Positions 25,799 through 36,430 of a stretch of DNA of 64,000 nucleotides are shown here, piece after piece. The DNA lies in NCBI GenBank assembly GCA_944392555.1, contig CALXWZ010000008.1, forward strand, positions 1-64,000, in the 5' to 3' direction. The position numbers and the translations under genes were made by a program. Position 1 is the first letter of the stretch. Every line of letters starts with the position of its first letter. The notes beneath the pieces were generated by a model, which had not been told where the DNA came from, searched no databases, and worked only from the letters and a program-made list of their open reading frames with translations. Source of the DNA: an uncultured Alphaproteobacteria bacterium (GTDB lineage Bacteria; Pseudomonadota; Alphaproteobacteria; CAAHEQ01; UBA3637).

Positions 25799-26053
25799 AC
25801 GCGCATTTTAGCGAAAACAAAATCAAATTGCAAGAAAAAAAATCAAGTTTCCCGCGTTGTTTTTCCCGTTCTTTGGCTTTTTTCTTTGCTATCATTTATC
25901 TATTATCGGTAAACAACGGTAAAAAATCGGTTTGGATTTTTGTATCCGAATTAAGGGCGCTTTTTCTCCATCTTTCCCCTGCTTACCAAATAAAGCCGAC
26001 AACGGATATCACCCGCAAAAAAGCCATTATGTTTCAGTCAGGTGTAAGCCGTA

Positions 26054-26416
26054 TTACAAACAATTCCCGAGCGTTGTTACCTTTTGCACAATCTGATTTT
26101 GTATCATAAACGTGGTAATACAAGCCTCGGGCGTATAATATCCCATCATACCAGGGAACCCGACTTCGGGCAATGCACCGGGATCTAAATAAGGCTCCGA
26201 TTCGGGTGGCGTAAACGTTTCATACGTGGTAGCGTAGATTAAATATGTTGTATTCCCTTTCACAAAATTTTTATCGGGTTGCCCCAACTCTTTAATAACC
26301 AACGCTTCCGGTTGTCCCTTTAAAGCTTGCAATCCTGCTTGATCAAACTGCAATTTCCCGGCCGTGCAACCGCAGAGCAATCCCAATGTCAGCATCATAT
26401 AAACCGATTTTTTCAT
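26054..26416 (-). CDS. Small lipoprotein, BamE-like fold possible
   Basis: This 120-residue predicted lipoprotein has signal MKKSVYMMLTLGLLCGC with the lipid-accepting Cys at residue 17. The mature part contains KGQPEALVIKELGQPDKNF followed by TTYLIYATTY, which resembles the SmpA/OmlA (BamE) pattern of a helix, LG-x-P turn and strand. A Pro/Gly-rich linker and a strand ending with Cys follow. Function is not established. AGGAGG upstream fixes this start. It stands between the TPR-methyltransferase and parE genes. Confidence 0.78.
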   Translation of the reverse strand: MKKSVYMMLTLGLLCGCTAGKLQFDQAGLQALKGQPEALVIKELGQPDKNFVKGNTTYLIYATTYETFTPPESEPYLDPGALPEVGFPGMMGYYTPEACITTFMIQNQIVQKVTTLGNCL

Positions 26417-26596
26417 TTTTCCTCCTTTTTTGCTGATTAACACACAGGTAGGAATAAAATAACTCTCTGTCAACTCGCTTTCAGATCATTTAATCCGCAA
26501 TCGTTTGGCTCAAATATAGTATTATGCTTTTCGGCGATGTATGGCAACCTTATTTCACAACCCTTATTTGCTCATTATCTTATTTTACGCATTACC

Positions 26597-28429
26597 TTAT
26601 TTTGCGTCGGATATTTCATTATCTTTGCCACAATCTGCCGTTGTTTTAAAAACAAACAACGTGCCTTTGGCATACGCCGTTCCTTCTTTTCGCAAAGCAA
26701 AATCCGAATCACAAACTTTTATCAATCCTGCTTTTTTCGCCGTTTCTTCCACATACGATTTCCGATATAAATAGCGCCCTTGCGGTGAAAGAAAGATATC
26801 TTCTTTTTCGCTCGTTTCATTTGTCATAACAAATAAGCCGTCGGGCATCAAATGTTTTGCCGTTTGTGTAAAAAACGTCGTCAACTCACTTAAATAATTC
26901 GTCAACTCAACGGCAAGAATCAAATCATACTTTACCGTATCCGTTTCTAAAAATGAAATCACATCATTTTGAATCAACCGCGTATACCGATTTTTTGCGC
27001 GTGCCAAATCCAACATCTTTTCGGAAATATCAACACCCGTTAATTCATCATATTTTTTTTGGAACAAATCGGCAAATTGCCCCGTTCCACACGCTAAATC
27101 CAACACATGCGCATATTTTTCCCGCGCGGTTTGATTTAAATAATCCGTTGCATAACTCAATCCCTTGGCTTCCAACTGTTGCATGGTTTCATCATACGTT
27201 GGCGCAAACGCATCAAATAATCCGCGGGCATACGTTAAAATGCCAACATCATTTTTTCTATCATTTTGCAACGCATTGAGGGTATGAACGGCAATTTCAT
27301 TTTCCGGAAAATGCTTCACCCACCCTTTTGCAAAATCTAATGCTTCTTTCTTTGATTTTTTCCCTTCTTCCGATAATCTTGCTAAGGTATTGGCTATCCG
27401 AAAATCAATCATTTCAGGGTGCGCTTTAAGTGTTAAGATATTAAAATAAAGTCCGGCCGCTTCACTGAAATCACCCGTTTCTTCCAATATCATTGCCAGA
27501 TTATATAAACTTGAAATGTGGCGCGGGTTAATCAGCAGTGCCGAACGATAATGTTCCAGCCCTTCGGCTTTTCTGTCTTGCTTACATAGAGCAATGGCCA
27601 AATTGTGGTGTGCATTTAAAAAATCCGCATCCAGCGCCAACGCTTTTTTATAGTATTCTTCGGCACGGCGATTGTTGCCTTGTTTTAAATAGAGATTTCC
27701 TAAATTGGCAAACGCATCGGGTGCATACGGATCTAATTCAATCGCACGTTCATACGCCTCTTGCGCCGATGATTCAAACCCCAGTGCTTCAAAAATCAAT
27801 CCTTTTTCATTCAAAAAAACGGCCGTTTCAAATAAGGACAACGCATTTTTTATTGCCGTAAACGCTTCTTGATAATGTCCGCATAACCGATTCTGAACGG
27901 CCAACTGATAAAATAATTCGGAATCTTTCATGCCACTCTTTTCTGCCATCGTTAATAACTGCAAGGCTTCTTCGTTGTGTCCCTCCTGTCTGGCCAACAA
28001 TGCCTGCCCGATTTTGGCATTTAAACAAGTTTCATCTTCTTTTAATGCTTCGTCAAAGGCGCTTTTTGCAAAATCATTTTGTCCTTTTTGCAAATAGATA
28101 TAACCGATTTGCGATAAGACAAGTGGATTTTGCTTATACTTCTCATAAAACGATAATGCCTCATCCAATCTGCCCGCTTTTTGCAAAACACCCGCCAAAG
28201 CCAGCGCATATTGCGACATATCGGGATACAACTTAACAGCTTCATACAGCAATTTTTCGGCAGGTTCTAACGCGTTAGAGCGATAAGCAATCAATCCGAG
28301 TAAATACAAAGCATCTCCGTTTGTCGGCGCAATCGTCAACACGTTACGCACGATTTCTTCGGCCGTTTCAAACTGATTTTGATTATATGCCTGAAATGCC
28401 GTATCCAACAATGTATCCGTTTCCGCCAT
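26597..28429 (-). CDS. TPR-repeat protein with C-terminal methyltransferase domain
   Basis: This 610-residue fusion protein starts with about ten tetratricopeptide repeats (about residues 5-345), for example GDALYLLGLIAYRSNALEPA, DAFANLGNLYLKQGNNRRAE and ALYNLA-type helices. A class I S-adenosylmethionine methyltransferase follows (about 400-560), with motif I VLDLACGTGQFADLF, the acidic residue in LTGVDISEKMLDLAR, and YDLILAVELTNYLSEL. It may methylate a protein or surface component held by the repeats; the target is unknown. A strong GAGGAG site precedes the start. It lies 38 bases after rodA and so may be the last gene of the cell-shape operon. Confidence 0.88.
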   Translation of the reverse strand: MAETDTLLDTAFQAYNQNQFETAEEIVRNVLTIAPTNGDALYLLGLIAYRSNALEPAEKLLYEAVKLYPDMSQYALALAGVLQKAGRLDEALSFYEKYKQNPLVLSQIGYIYLQKGQNDFAKSAFDEALKEDETCLNAKIGQALLARQEGHNEEALQLLTMAEKSGMKDSELFYQLAVQNRLCGHYQEAFTAIKNALSLFETAVFLNEKGLIFEALGFESSAQEAYERAIELDPYAPDAFANLGNLYLKQGNNRRAEEYYKKALALDADFLNAHHNLAIALCKQDRKAEGLEHYRSALLINPRHISSLYNLAMILEETGDFSEAAGLYFNILTLKAHPEMIDFRIANTLARLSEEGKKSKKEALDFAKGWVKHFPENEIAVHTLNALQNDRKNDVGILTYARGLFDAFAPTYDETMQQLEAKGLSYATDYLNQTAREKYAHVLDLACGTGQFADLFQKKYDELTGVDISEKMLDLARAKNRYTRLIQNDVISFLETDTVKYDLILAVELTNYLSELTTFFTQTAKHLMPDGLFVMTNETSEKEDIFLSPQGRYLYRKSYVEETAKKAGLIKVCDSDFALRKEGTAYAKGTLFVFKTTADCGKDNEISDAK

Positions 28430-28467
28430 TTTTTGCTCCTCTCATTTTTTGTGATGCGCCGTATTGC

Positions 28468-29631
28468 TCAATCATCTTCATTGGCCCCGTTCGGACCGAT
28501 GACCATTTCACGGTTTATATAAACCGATTCAATGAGCCCGAAGCCGACAAACAGCGTCAACATTGCCGTTCCGCCGTAAGAAATCAGCGGTAACGGCACG
28601 CCGACAACCGGTAATAATCCGCTCACCATACCGATATTGATAAAAACATACAAAGCAAAATTAACCGTTAAGCCGATCGCCAACAACTTGCCGAAAAAGT
28701 TATTGCTCCGATACCCGATATAGAACCCATATAAAATAATAATGAAATACAAACCGATTAACGCCGTTGAACCGAAAAAGCCAAATTCCTCCGACAAAAC
28801 GGTAAAAATAAAATCCGTTTGCTTTTCGGGCAAAAAATTAAGGCGACTTTGCGTGCTTTCCATAAATCCTTTTCCAAACAAACCGCCCGAACCGATCGTA
28901 ATTTTAGATTGGATAATATGATAACCGGCACCCAACGGATCGTTTTCGGGATTTAAAAACGTTAAAACACGTTGCTTTTGATAATCGTGCAAAAAAGTCC
29001 ATATAATCGGAATACACACCGAAACGCCGGCAATAACCACAAAAAATTTCCATATTTGCACGCCCACCACAAAAAATATGGCTCCCGTCACAAAAACAAG
29101 CATTAAAGAAGTTCCCAAATCAGGCTGTTCCATAATCAACCCAACGGGAAAAATCATCATCAGTGCCGGCGGAATCATATATTGTATGGAGCGCACATCG
29201 GATAGCGTGGCATTATGAAAATATCTCGCCAATGCCAGTACGAGCGCTATTTTCATCACTTCCGAGGGTTGAACATTCACAATTCCCAAATTTAACCAGC
29301 GCTGTGCCCCCATACCGACATGGCCGAACACCGCAACCCCCAACAGCAATAAAATGCCGATGCCGTATATCCAATAAGCATACTTCAACCAAAGCCGATA
29401 GTTAATTAAAGAAACAACCGTTAATGCACTCAAACTCAAAAAGAATCGCAACAACTGTTTATCTGCCCACGGATGCCAACTACCGTTGGCTGCCGAATAC
29501 AACACACCGATTCCGATAAAAACAACCGCACAAATCAAAAACAAAAATTTATAATTAAACCGCTTGATTTTTTCAATCAACGTGAGCCGATAATTTTTCC
29601 AATAGCAATTATGGTCTTTATAAAACGTCAT
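28468..29631 (-). CDS. rodA: Peptidoglycan polymerase RodA
   Basis: RodA is a SEDS-family glycosyltransferase that polymerises lipid II during cell elongation, working with PBP2. The 387 residues hold about ten membrane helices and the SEDS marks: GAQRWLNLGIVNVQPSEVMKI near residues 113-133, QPDLGTSLMLVFV, FGFFGS near the catalytic-loop region (SEEFGFFGS), and the closing PLISYGGTAML. The N-terminal 20 residues before the first helix may be dispensable. The start overlaps the mrdA stop by four bases, so the pair is coupled. Confidence 0.96.
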   Translation of the reverse strand: MTFYKDHNCYWKNYRLTLIEKIKRFNYKFLFLICAVVFIGIGVLYSAANGSWHPWADKQLLRFFLSLSALTVVSLINYRLWLKYAYWIYGIGILLLLGVAVFGHVGMGAQRWLNLGIVNVQPSEVMKIALVLALARYFHNATLSDVRSIQYMIPPALMMIFPVGLIMEQPDLGTSLMLVFVTGAIFFVVGVQIWKFFVVIAGVSVCIPIIWTFLHDYQKQRVLTFLNPENDPLGAGYHIIQSKITIGSGGLFGKGFMESTQSRLNFLPEKQTDFIFTVLSEEFGFFGSTALIGLYFIIILYGFYIGYRSNNFFGKLLAIGLTVNFALYVFINIGMVSGLLPVVGVPLPLISYGGTAMLTLFVGFGLIESVYINREMVIGPNGANEDD

Positions 29632-31664
29632 TGCGCTACCTCATCTGTTTTTTGTGTATCGGCCATTGAATCATTTTGGCTTGTTATAAATGTATCAGAT
29701 GCATTCACGGGCGTATCCTGCAAATCGGCGGTCTTCTCTTTAAAATCCGCCTTGTCAGAATCGTTTAAATTATCATCGGAAAATGGGTAAATATCCGGAT
29801 TAAATAAATTATTCAACGATTCATCATTCGGATATAACCGCAATGCTTCACGCATAATTCGCGCCGCTATCGGTGCCGCCGCGCTGGCACCTCCACCACC
29901 GTGCTCTGCCACAACCACAACCGCAAATCGTGGCTTTTCTATCGGTGCAAATGCCGCAAACAACCCATGATCACGATATTTCCACGGCAAGTCTTTTTGA
30001 GACACAATTCCCGCTTTACGCTCTTTCATGGTAATGCGTCGGACTTGCGTACTCGCCGTTTTGCCCGCCATTTTTTGCCCGTCAACATCAATGCGGGAAT
30101 AATAAGCCGTTCCTCTGCGTTGATTAACAACCATATTCATACCGCTACGCACCAAACGTAAATGACTTGTTTGAAATAACCTTTTTTGCGCTTTAATGCG
30201 ATTGACTTTATCCGTTCGGCTTTCATCCGGCGATGTAATTAAGTGCATTTCCAACGGATAACCGCCGTTTGCTATTTCGGCAACAGCTCTTGTCAACTGA
30301 ATCGGTGTGGCGGTTAAATAGCCTTGTCCGATACTGTAATTTAATGTATCTCCCAAGCGCCACCCGTCATCATAGCGTTTCAGTTTCCATTCTCTTGTGG
30401 GTACCAAACCTTTTTTCTCACCCGTAATGCCGATACCCGTCAACTCTCCAAATCCCAGCCGACGTGCTACTTCGGCAATTTTATCCGGACCGATTTCCTG
30501 CGCTAACTGATAAAAATAAACATCACACGAATGCATGAGCGCTTCTTCCAAGGTTAAATGCCCGTGTCCGCCCCGTTTCCAACAATGGAAATACTGCTTC
30601 CCGATTTGCACCCTACCGGAGCAGTAAACCTTGCGTTCGGGTGTAATATGCCCGCTTTCCAATCCTGCCAGAGCCACCACCAGTTTAAAAATGGAACCCG
30701 GCGAATATTGCCCGTTCACCGCTTTGTTTTGCAAAGGATTTTTTTCATTTTTGATTAACGCATTCCATGTTTTTGTTGATATCGGAACGGTAAAGAGATT
30801 TGCATCAAACGAAGGCGTAGATACCAGCGCCAACACATCACCCGTCTGCACATCAACCACAATCGCTGCGCCTGCTTCCTCTCCCATCGCCTTTGTTGCC
30901 TCTTCTTGCAAACGAGCATCAATTGTTAACGCCATATTTTTCCCTTTAACGGCTTTTTCCTCTTCCAATAAGCGCACCGTTCGGCCCAACACGTTGATTT
31001 CGGTTTTACGCATACCCGGAATTCCTTGCAACACACTCTCTTGCGCTTCTTCAATCCCAACACGTCCGATACGATACCCCGGCAAATCAAGAAGCGGACT
31101 ATCCGGATTCTTTTCCATATCTCTATCCGTTAATAATGATACATACCCGACAACATGAGCCCCATATTCCCCCAACGGATAAACACGCATAATTTCTTCT
31201 TCCGTTTGAATCCCCATTAAATCAGGCGCGTTCATTTGTATTAACGCTGCTTCTTGAAACGTTAAATTATCTTTAATCCGTATCGGCATAAACGGGCGTT
31301 TTTGCTTGATTTCTTTCTTGATACGCGTCACCTCTTCTTCGCTTAACGGCATTAATTTTTGAAAATTTTCCAATGTTCTTAAATAATCCGGAGCCTGTTC
31401 ACGAATTAAAACGGCTTGAAATGTTTTGCGATTCTCGGCTAATTTAACACCGTTTCTATCGTATATATAACCTCTTGCCGGCAACGTCAGCCGAACAGCC
31501 GTTCTGTTTTTATCGGCCAATTCCAAATATCTTTCACCCTCAATAATTTGCAAATAAAACAAGCGCGCAATTAAAATCAACACGAGGATGAAAAAAAATC
31601 CGATGAGCATTGCCGTTCGTTTATAAAGCACGTGCAAACGTTCATATCGCCATAACAAGCTCAT
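29628..31664 (-). CDS. mrdA: Penicillin-binding protein 2
   Basis: PBP2 is the transpeptidase of the elongasome, cross-linking new glycan strands made by RodA. The 678-residue product has one membrane anchor (about residues 16-38), a dimerisation/pedestal domain starting with PARGYIYDRNGVKLAENR, and the transpeptidase domain: the catalytic serine in SPGSIFKL (SxxK), the SCD triad near HSCDVYF, and the KTAST box (KTG-like, GKTAS). The C-terminal tail of about 55 residues is acidic and Asp/Asn-rich. The start at 31664 is chosen because ATGA overlaps the mreD stop; an upstream ATG would overlap mreD by 40 bases. Confidence 0.95.
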   Translation of the reverse strand: MSLLWRYERLHVLYKRTAMLIGFFFILVLILIARLFYLQIIEGERYLELADKNRTAVRLTLPARGYIYDRNGVKLAENRKTFQAVLIREQAPDYLRTLENFQKLMPLSEEEVTRIKKEIKQKRPFMPIRIKDNLTFQEAALIQMNAPDLMGIQTEEEIMRVYPLGEYGAHVVGYVSLLTDRDMEKNPDSPLLDLPGYRIGRVGIEEAQESVLQGIPGMRKTEINVLGRTVRLLEEEKAVKGKNMALTIDARLQEEATKAMGEEAGAAIVVDVQTGDVLALVSTPSFDANLFTVPISTKTWNALIKNEKNPLQNKAVNGQYSPGSIFKLVVALAGLESGHITPERKVYCSGRVQIGKQYFHCWKRGGHGHLTLEEALMHSCDVYFYQLAQEIGPDKIAEVARRLGFGELTGIGITGEKKGLVPTREWKLKRYDDGWRLGDTLNYSIGQGYLTATPIQLTRAVAEIANGGYPLEMHLITSPDESRTDKVNRIKAQKRLFQTSHLRLVRSGMNMVVNQRRGTAYYSRIDVDGQKMAGKTASTQVRRITMKERKAGIVSQKDLPWKYRDHGLFAAFAPIEKPRFAVVVVAEHGGGGASAAAPIAARIMREALRLYPNDESLNNLFNPDIYPFSDDNLNDSDKADFKEKTADLQDTPVNASDTFITSQNDSMADTQKTDEVAQ

Positions 31665-32164
31665 ACATACCGTCCAATCAGGCGATTGATACGACCGCAT
31701 CCTGCCGCAATAATCGGATATAAAATCACCAGCGAAGCATATTCAGCCGTTAAATAACCCGCATGGGGCACTGCGCCATACATTACTTTTAACAAAATCA
31801 ATCCCAACAGAAATAAAAAACCTGCCGCAACGGTATAACCGACCCATTGAAACGGAAAAGTTGCATGAATAAATGTGCGCCGATTAAAATGCCCGATAAA
31901 AAACATAAAACAATACATAGAGGGCGAAATGCCGAACGGCATTTGCAAAAGTATATCGGCACAAACACCCAAGATAAAAACTTTTAGCACACTTAACGCA
32001 TTCGGATTAAACACCGAAAAATAAAAAATAACAGCCCATAAATTTGTTAGATAAGATTGTGAAAAACCAAAAAAATCAAATGAGAGACTTTTCATTAAAA
32101 CAAACAAAGCCGCTATCGCAAACGGCATTATCATCACAACCCGACGCTTGAAATGCCATTCCAT
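31661..32164 (-). CDS. mreD: Rod shape-determining protein MreD
   Basis: MreD is an integral membrane component of the elongasome. The 167-residue protein has five to six hydrophobic segments and little sequence conservation, as usual for MreD. The region ADILLQMPFGISPSMYCFMFF corresponds to the conserved family helix pair. The start at 32164 has GGAGGG 6 bases upstream and overlaps the mreC stop (TGATG); its own stop overlaps the mrdA start. Identity rests on topology plus position between mreC and mrdA. Confidence 0.9.
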   Translation of the reverse strand: MEWHFKRRVVMIMPFAIAALFVLMKSLSFDFFGFSQSYLTNLWAVIFYFSVFNPNALSVLKVFILGVCADILLQMPFGISPSMYCFMFFIGHFNRRTFIHATFPFQWVGYTVAAGFLFLLGLILLKVMYGAVPHAGYLTAEYASLVILYPIIAAGCGRINRLIGRYV

Positions 32165-33051
32165 CACTTTCCCTCCGAAACCGCACACGGCTTTTCGCTC
32201 GGCAAGAGTCCTTTCAATCCGAAATCAACTGCCCGCACAAATTCCAAGTGCTCGCTTTGTTCAAATAAGTCAACCGAAATTTCCCCGTCTTTCACGGAAG
32301 CAATTCGCCCGACGGGAATTCCCGACGGATAAACGCCCGCATCTCCCGCCGTCATCACATAATCCCCGACGGATACAACGGCTTCTTCGGGCAAGGCCGT
32401 TATTTTCGGGTAGTGCGTATTATCACCGCTCATCAAAGCCACAATTTTTTTTGTGCCGATTGAAACAGGCAATCGGGAATAAAAATCAGTCACTTTTAAA
32501 GCGCGTGCCGTTGCCGTTCCTACTTCTATCACGTGCCCGAGCAAGCCGTCATTCGTTACCAACACATCACCCTTTTGCACACCGATATTTTCACCGCCGT
32601 TAATAATCAACGATTGTGAAAACGGGCTGTTATAATCCGCCAAAACCCGCACCACGTATTCCCGCCCTTGCGCAACGGGCTTATAGTTGAGTAAGCGAGC
32701 TAATTCTTTTTGATCAACAGCCAATTTTAGGGCCATTTTCTGCCATGATTTCAAAACTTCGTTTTCTGCCTTTAAGCGTTTATTTTCTTCATAAACATTT
32801 AAATAAGCCTGCAACGATTCGCTTTTATCTTGCACAAATTGAACCGGATAAGAAACCACGGCAATCACGGGAGCAACAAACTCCATAATTTTCGTTTTCA
32901 AAGCAACCATAACGGGAACATTGAGCGCCGTTAAAAAGAACATCATCAATCCGACAAGGACAAAAAAGACGGGCACAAATTTTTTGATTTGCGACTTAAT
33001 TTGTTTCAAATTTAAAAATTTATTGCCCATCTTTTTATAAAATATCTTCAC
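32164..33051 (-). CDS. mreC: Rod shape-determining protein MreC
   Basis: MreC is a bitopic membrane protein that links cytoplasmic MreB to PBP2 in the periplasm. It has 295 residues, with a membrane helix at about 28-50, a coiled coil at about 75-115 (ESLQAYLNVYEENKRLKAEN), and the two beta-barrel-like domains including GENIGVQKGDVLVTNDGLLGHV near 155-178 and GDYVMTAGDAGVYPSGIPVG near 228-247. Those motifs are diagnostic. Met8 is a possible alternative start; I see no ribosome site that decides between them. Confidence 0.95.
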   Translation of the reverse strand: MKIFYKKMGNKFLNLKQIKSQIKKFVPVFFVLVGLMMFFLTALNVPVMVALKTKIMEFVAPVIAVVSYPVQFVQDKSESLQAYLNVYEENKRLKAENEVLKSWQKMALKLAVDQKELARLLNYKPVAQGREYVVRVLADYNSPFSQSLIINGGENIGVQKGDVLVTNDGLLGHVIEVGTATARALKVTDFYSRLPVSIGTKKIVALMSGDNTHYPKITALPEEAVVSVGDYVMTAGDAGVYPSGIPVGRIASVKDGEISVDLFEQSEHLEFVRAVDFGLKGLLPSEKPCAVSEGK

Positions 33052-33114
33052 TTACCGCTGTTTTTGCACGCAAAGCCTCTATATCCACTTTTACTCCAAA
33101 AACGGCGCATCGGC

Positions 33115-34519
<1,405 letters not shown>

Positions 34520-34548
34520 TTGACAATTTTGAAAAAGACATATATAAA
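34520..34548 (+). promoter_or_regulatory. Sigma-70 promoter of tRNA-Thr
   Basis: A perfect TTGACA (34520-34525), a 17-base spacer and TATAAA (34543-34548) predict a start near 34555, eight bases before the tRNA. Confidence 0.88.
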
Positions 34549-34562
34549 CGTCAAACAGAGAA

Positions 34563-34637
<75 letters not shown>

Positions 34638-34647
34638 GTTTTTAATC

Positions 34648-34670
34648 AGCACTGCAAGAGGTGCTTTTTT
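34648..34670 (+). terminator. Intrinsic terminator of tRNA-Thr
   Basis: AGCAC and GTGCT pair around an 8-base loop and run into six T, ten bases after the tRNA. Confidence 0.78.
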
Positions 34671-34708
34671 AATATATAAATCAAACTACGCCCATGGGGA
34701 GATTTTTT

Positions 34709-36007
34709 ATGAATACATTAGATTATGTGAAAAAATATCAAGATGAATTAAGTAATAATAAATACAAATCAGTTTTTAATATTTGGGCATTTTTATTTTC
34801 ATCATTATATTTTCTCTATAAAAGAATGTATGTATGGTTCGCTGTATTTTTTATAGCCCCATTGATTTTATACCGTATTTTTGAAGCTATATCAGCCGAA
34901 AGCAATATATACTTAATAGCATTTTTAATAATGCATTTGATTGCCGGGTTTTCGGCAAATCCACTCTGCAAAAGATATTTAGAAAACTATATCAAAAGTC
35001 ATCAAAATGCCGATTTGAACAAAATTGTATCCTATCATTCCGTATCAGTAGTAAAGCTTGTTCTTTTTATGATCTTATCTTGCGGATTATACAGTCTTTA
35101 TTGGGGATACAAACATTGGGAAACGTATCAGCTGACAACGAAAGATGATGTTTCTCCTTTTGCCAGAGGGTGGTTGATTCATTTAACTGCTCCGTCTTTG
35201 TTTGCCAAAATCGGCAAATCAATTCATTCTAACATTCAATTACAATACCTCGGTATCGGATTTTTATTTTGTGCTTTAATTCCGATTTTTTGTGATAGAT
35301 ATTTTGAAACATTTCAAGATGCAACTACGAGTTATTCAATTATTATATTACAATTAATTTTATTTTTAATATCTGTGTTATTCTTGGCAATTGTTCAGAA
35401 AAAGATTAATGATTACAATATCTCCCATTCCAATGAAAAAGTTAAAATAACCGTGAATATAAAAGAAATCATCATTGTGTTAATCGGTTTTATATTGTTT
35501 GGTGTTTTATCTTTTCAAAACGATAAAGATTCATATTCTGTTTTAGGGGAATATACTCCAGAACAACAAGAAAAAATAGGCGCCTCTGTTGGTTTTATAT
35601 ATAGACATACAAAAGGATATAAGGAAGTGTGCCAAAAAGAAGGATACATAATCAAAAAATATCCAAATGAATTTCTAAGCTATTTTTCGCATGAAATAAA
35701 TCAGCTGAATGCCGGCTTATCAAAACATAACTACACGATAGAAGATGTTGAGAATGCATTGTTAAATGATAGCCTTAAAACAAGAATAGCTACCGATATA
35801 TACACGGAATTAGAGATGACTAGAAAATTTATCATCATGTCACTGGTAGCGGAAGAGCAAGGCGTTTCTATTGAAAATGTGCATTGGGATAATAATTGGA
35901 ATAATCTGCTCACATTTAAAGATGTTTGCGAAATCTTCGATGAAAGAGGAATAGATTTATTAAAAGAAAATGAAAATAAAGATTTCCTAAAAGCAAATGG
36001 GTTATAG
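34709..36007 (+). CDS. DUF2628-like multi-pass membrane protein
   Basis: This 432-residue membrane protein has an N-terminal half that repeats a pattern typical of DUF2628 and related small membrane domains: NIWAFLFSSLYFLYKRMY near residues 25-42, then hydrophobic segments. A second unit, SCGLYSLYWGYKHWETY near 123-139, resembles DUF4234-type proteins. About seven membrane helices are visible in the first 265 residues. The C-terminal 160 residues are soluble, helical and Asn/Glu-rich. GGGGAG 8 bases before ATG sets the start. No function is known to me. Its A+T content is higher than that of the mre genes beside it, which may point to acquisition. Confidence 0.7.
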   Translation: MNTLDYVKKYQDELSNNKYKSVFNIWAFLFSSLYFLYKRMYVWFAVFFIAPLILYRIFEAISAESNIYLIAFLIMHLIAGFSANPLCKRYLENYIKSHQNADLNKIVSYHSVSVVKLVLFMILSCGLYSLYWGYKHWETYQLTTKDDVSPFARGWLIHLTAPSLFAKIGKSIHSNIQLQYLGIGFLFCALIPIFCDRYFETFQDATTSYSIIILQLILFLISVLFLAIVQKKINDYNISHSNEKVKITVNIKEIIIVLIGFILFGVLSFQNDKDSYSVLGEYTPEQQEKIGASVGFIYRHTKGYKEVCQKEGYIIKKYPNEFLSYFSHEINQLNAGLSKHNYTIEDVENALLNDSLKTRIATDIYTELEMTRKFIIMSLVAEEQGVSIENVHWDNNWNNLLTFKDVCEIFDERGIDLLKENENKDFLKANGL

Positions 36008-36430
36008 CATATAAACGTCTATTTATACAACATATTATATGCGCGTGTGCGGAAAGTTTATTCAATCATATTCATTTTTGTGCAAAAAAATGCGAAAATT
36101 ATTATTTTTAGCTCGATAATTGGACTACATTGCACATCGGTAATTTCTTTTCCGTTTCAGCAATTTTTCAATAAAAAGGCAATTTGATTTGCATTCACCG
36201 CCATAACTACTTTATTCAAAAAATAAAATTACCCTGTTTCATTTTTTGAAGTGGTAGTTCCATATTCTCAATAGGTATCTTCTCTTACGTTATTTTATCA
36301 AGTGATTGTTTGATATTGAACAATCTATTATTCAATTCCTTTCTTGACAATGGTATTGTTTTATATTAGAGTGAACCGAGTTAATTTGAGCATATATCAT
36401 CTTTAAACGCGGGGGAAAACAAAGATTATC
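36008..36430. other. AT-rich intergenic region before the surface-modification operon
   Basis: In this 423-base stretch I see no gene. A TTGACA-like hexamer at 36344-36349 lies upstream of an AT-rich block (36361-36368), but the spacing to TATATT is only 12 bases, so it is not a convincing promoter. There is no repeat or stable hairpin. Confidence 0.4.

Noticed and set aside
36344..36368. Promoter-like TTGACA before the sulfatase-like gene
   Set aside because: The only good -10 element is 12 bases away, too close for sigma-70.
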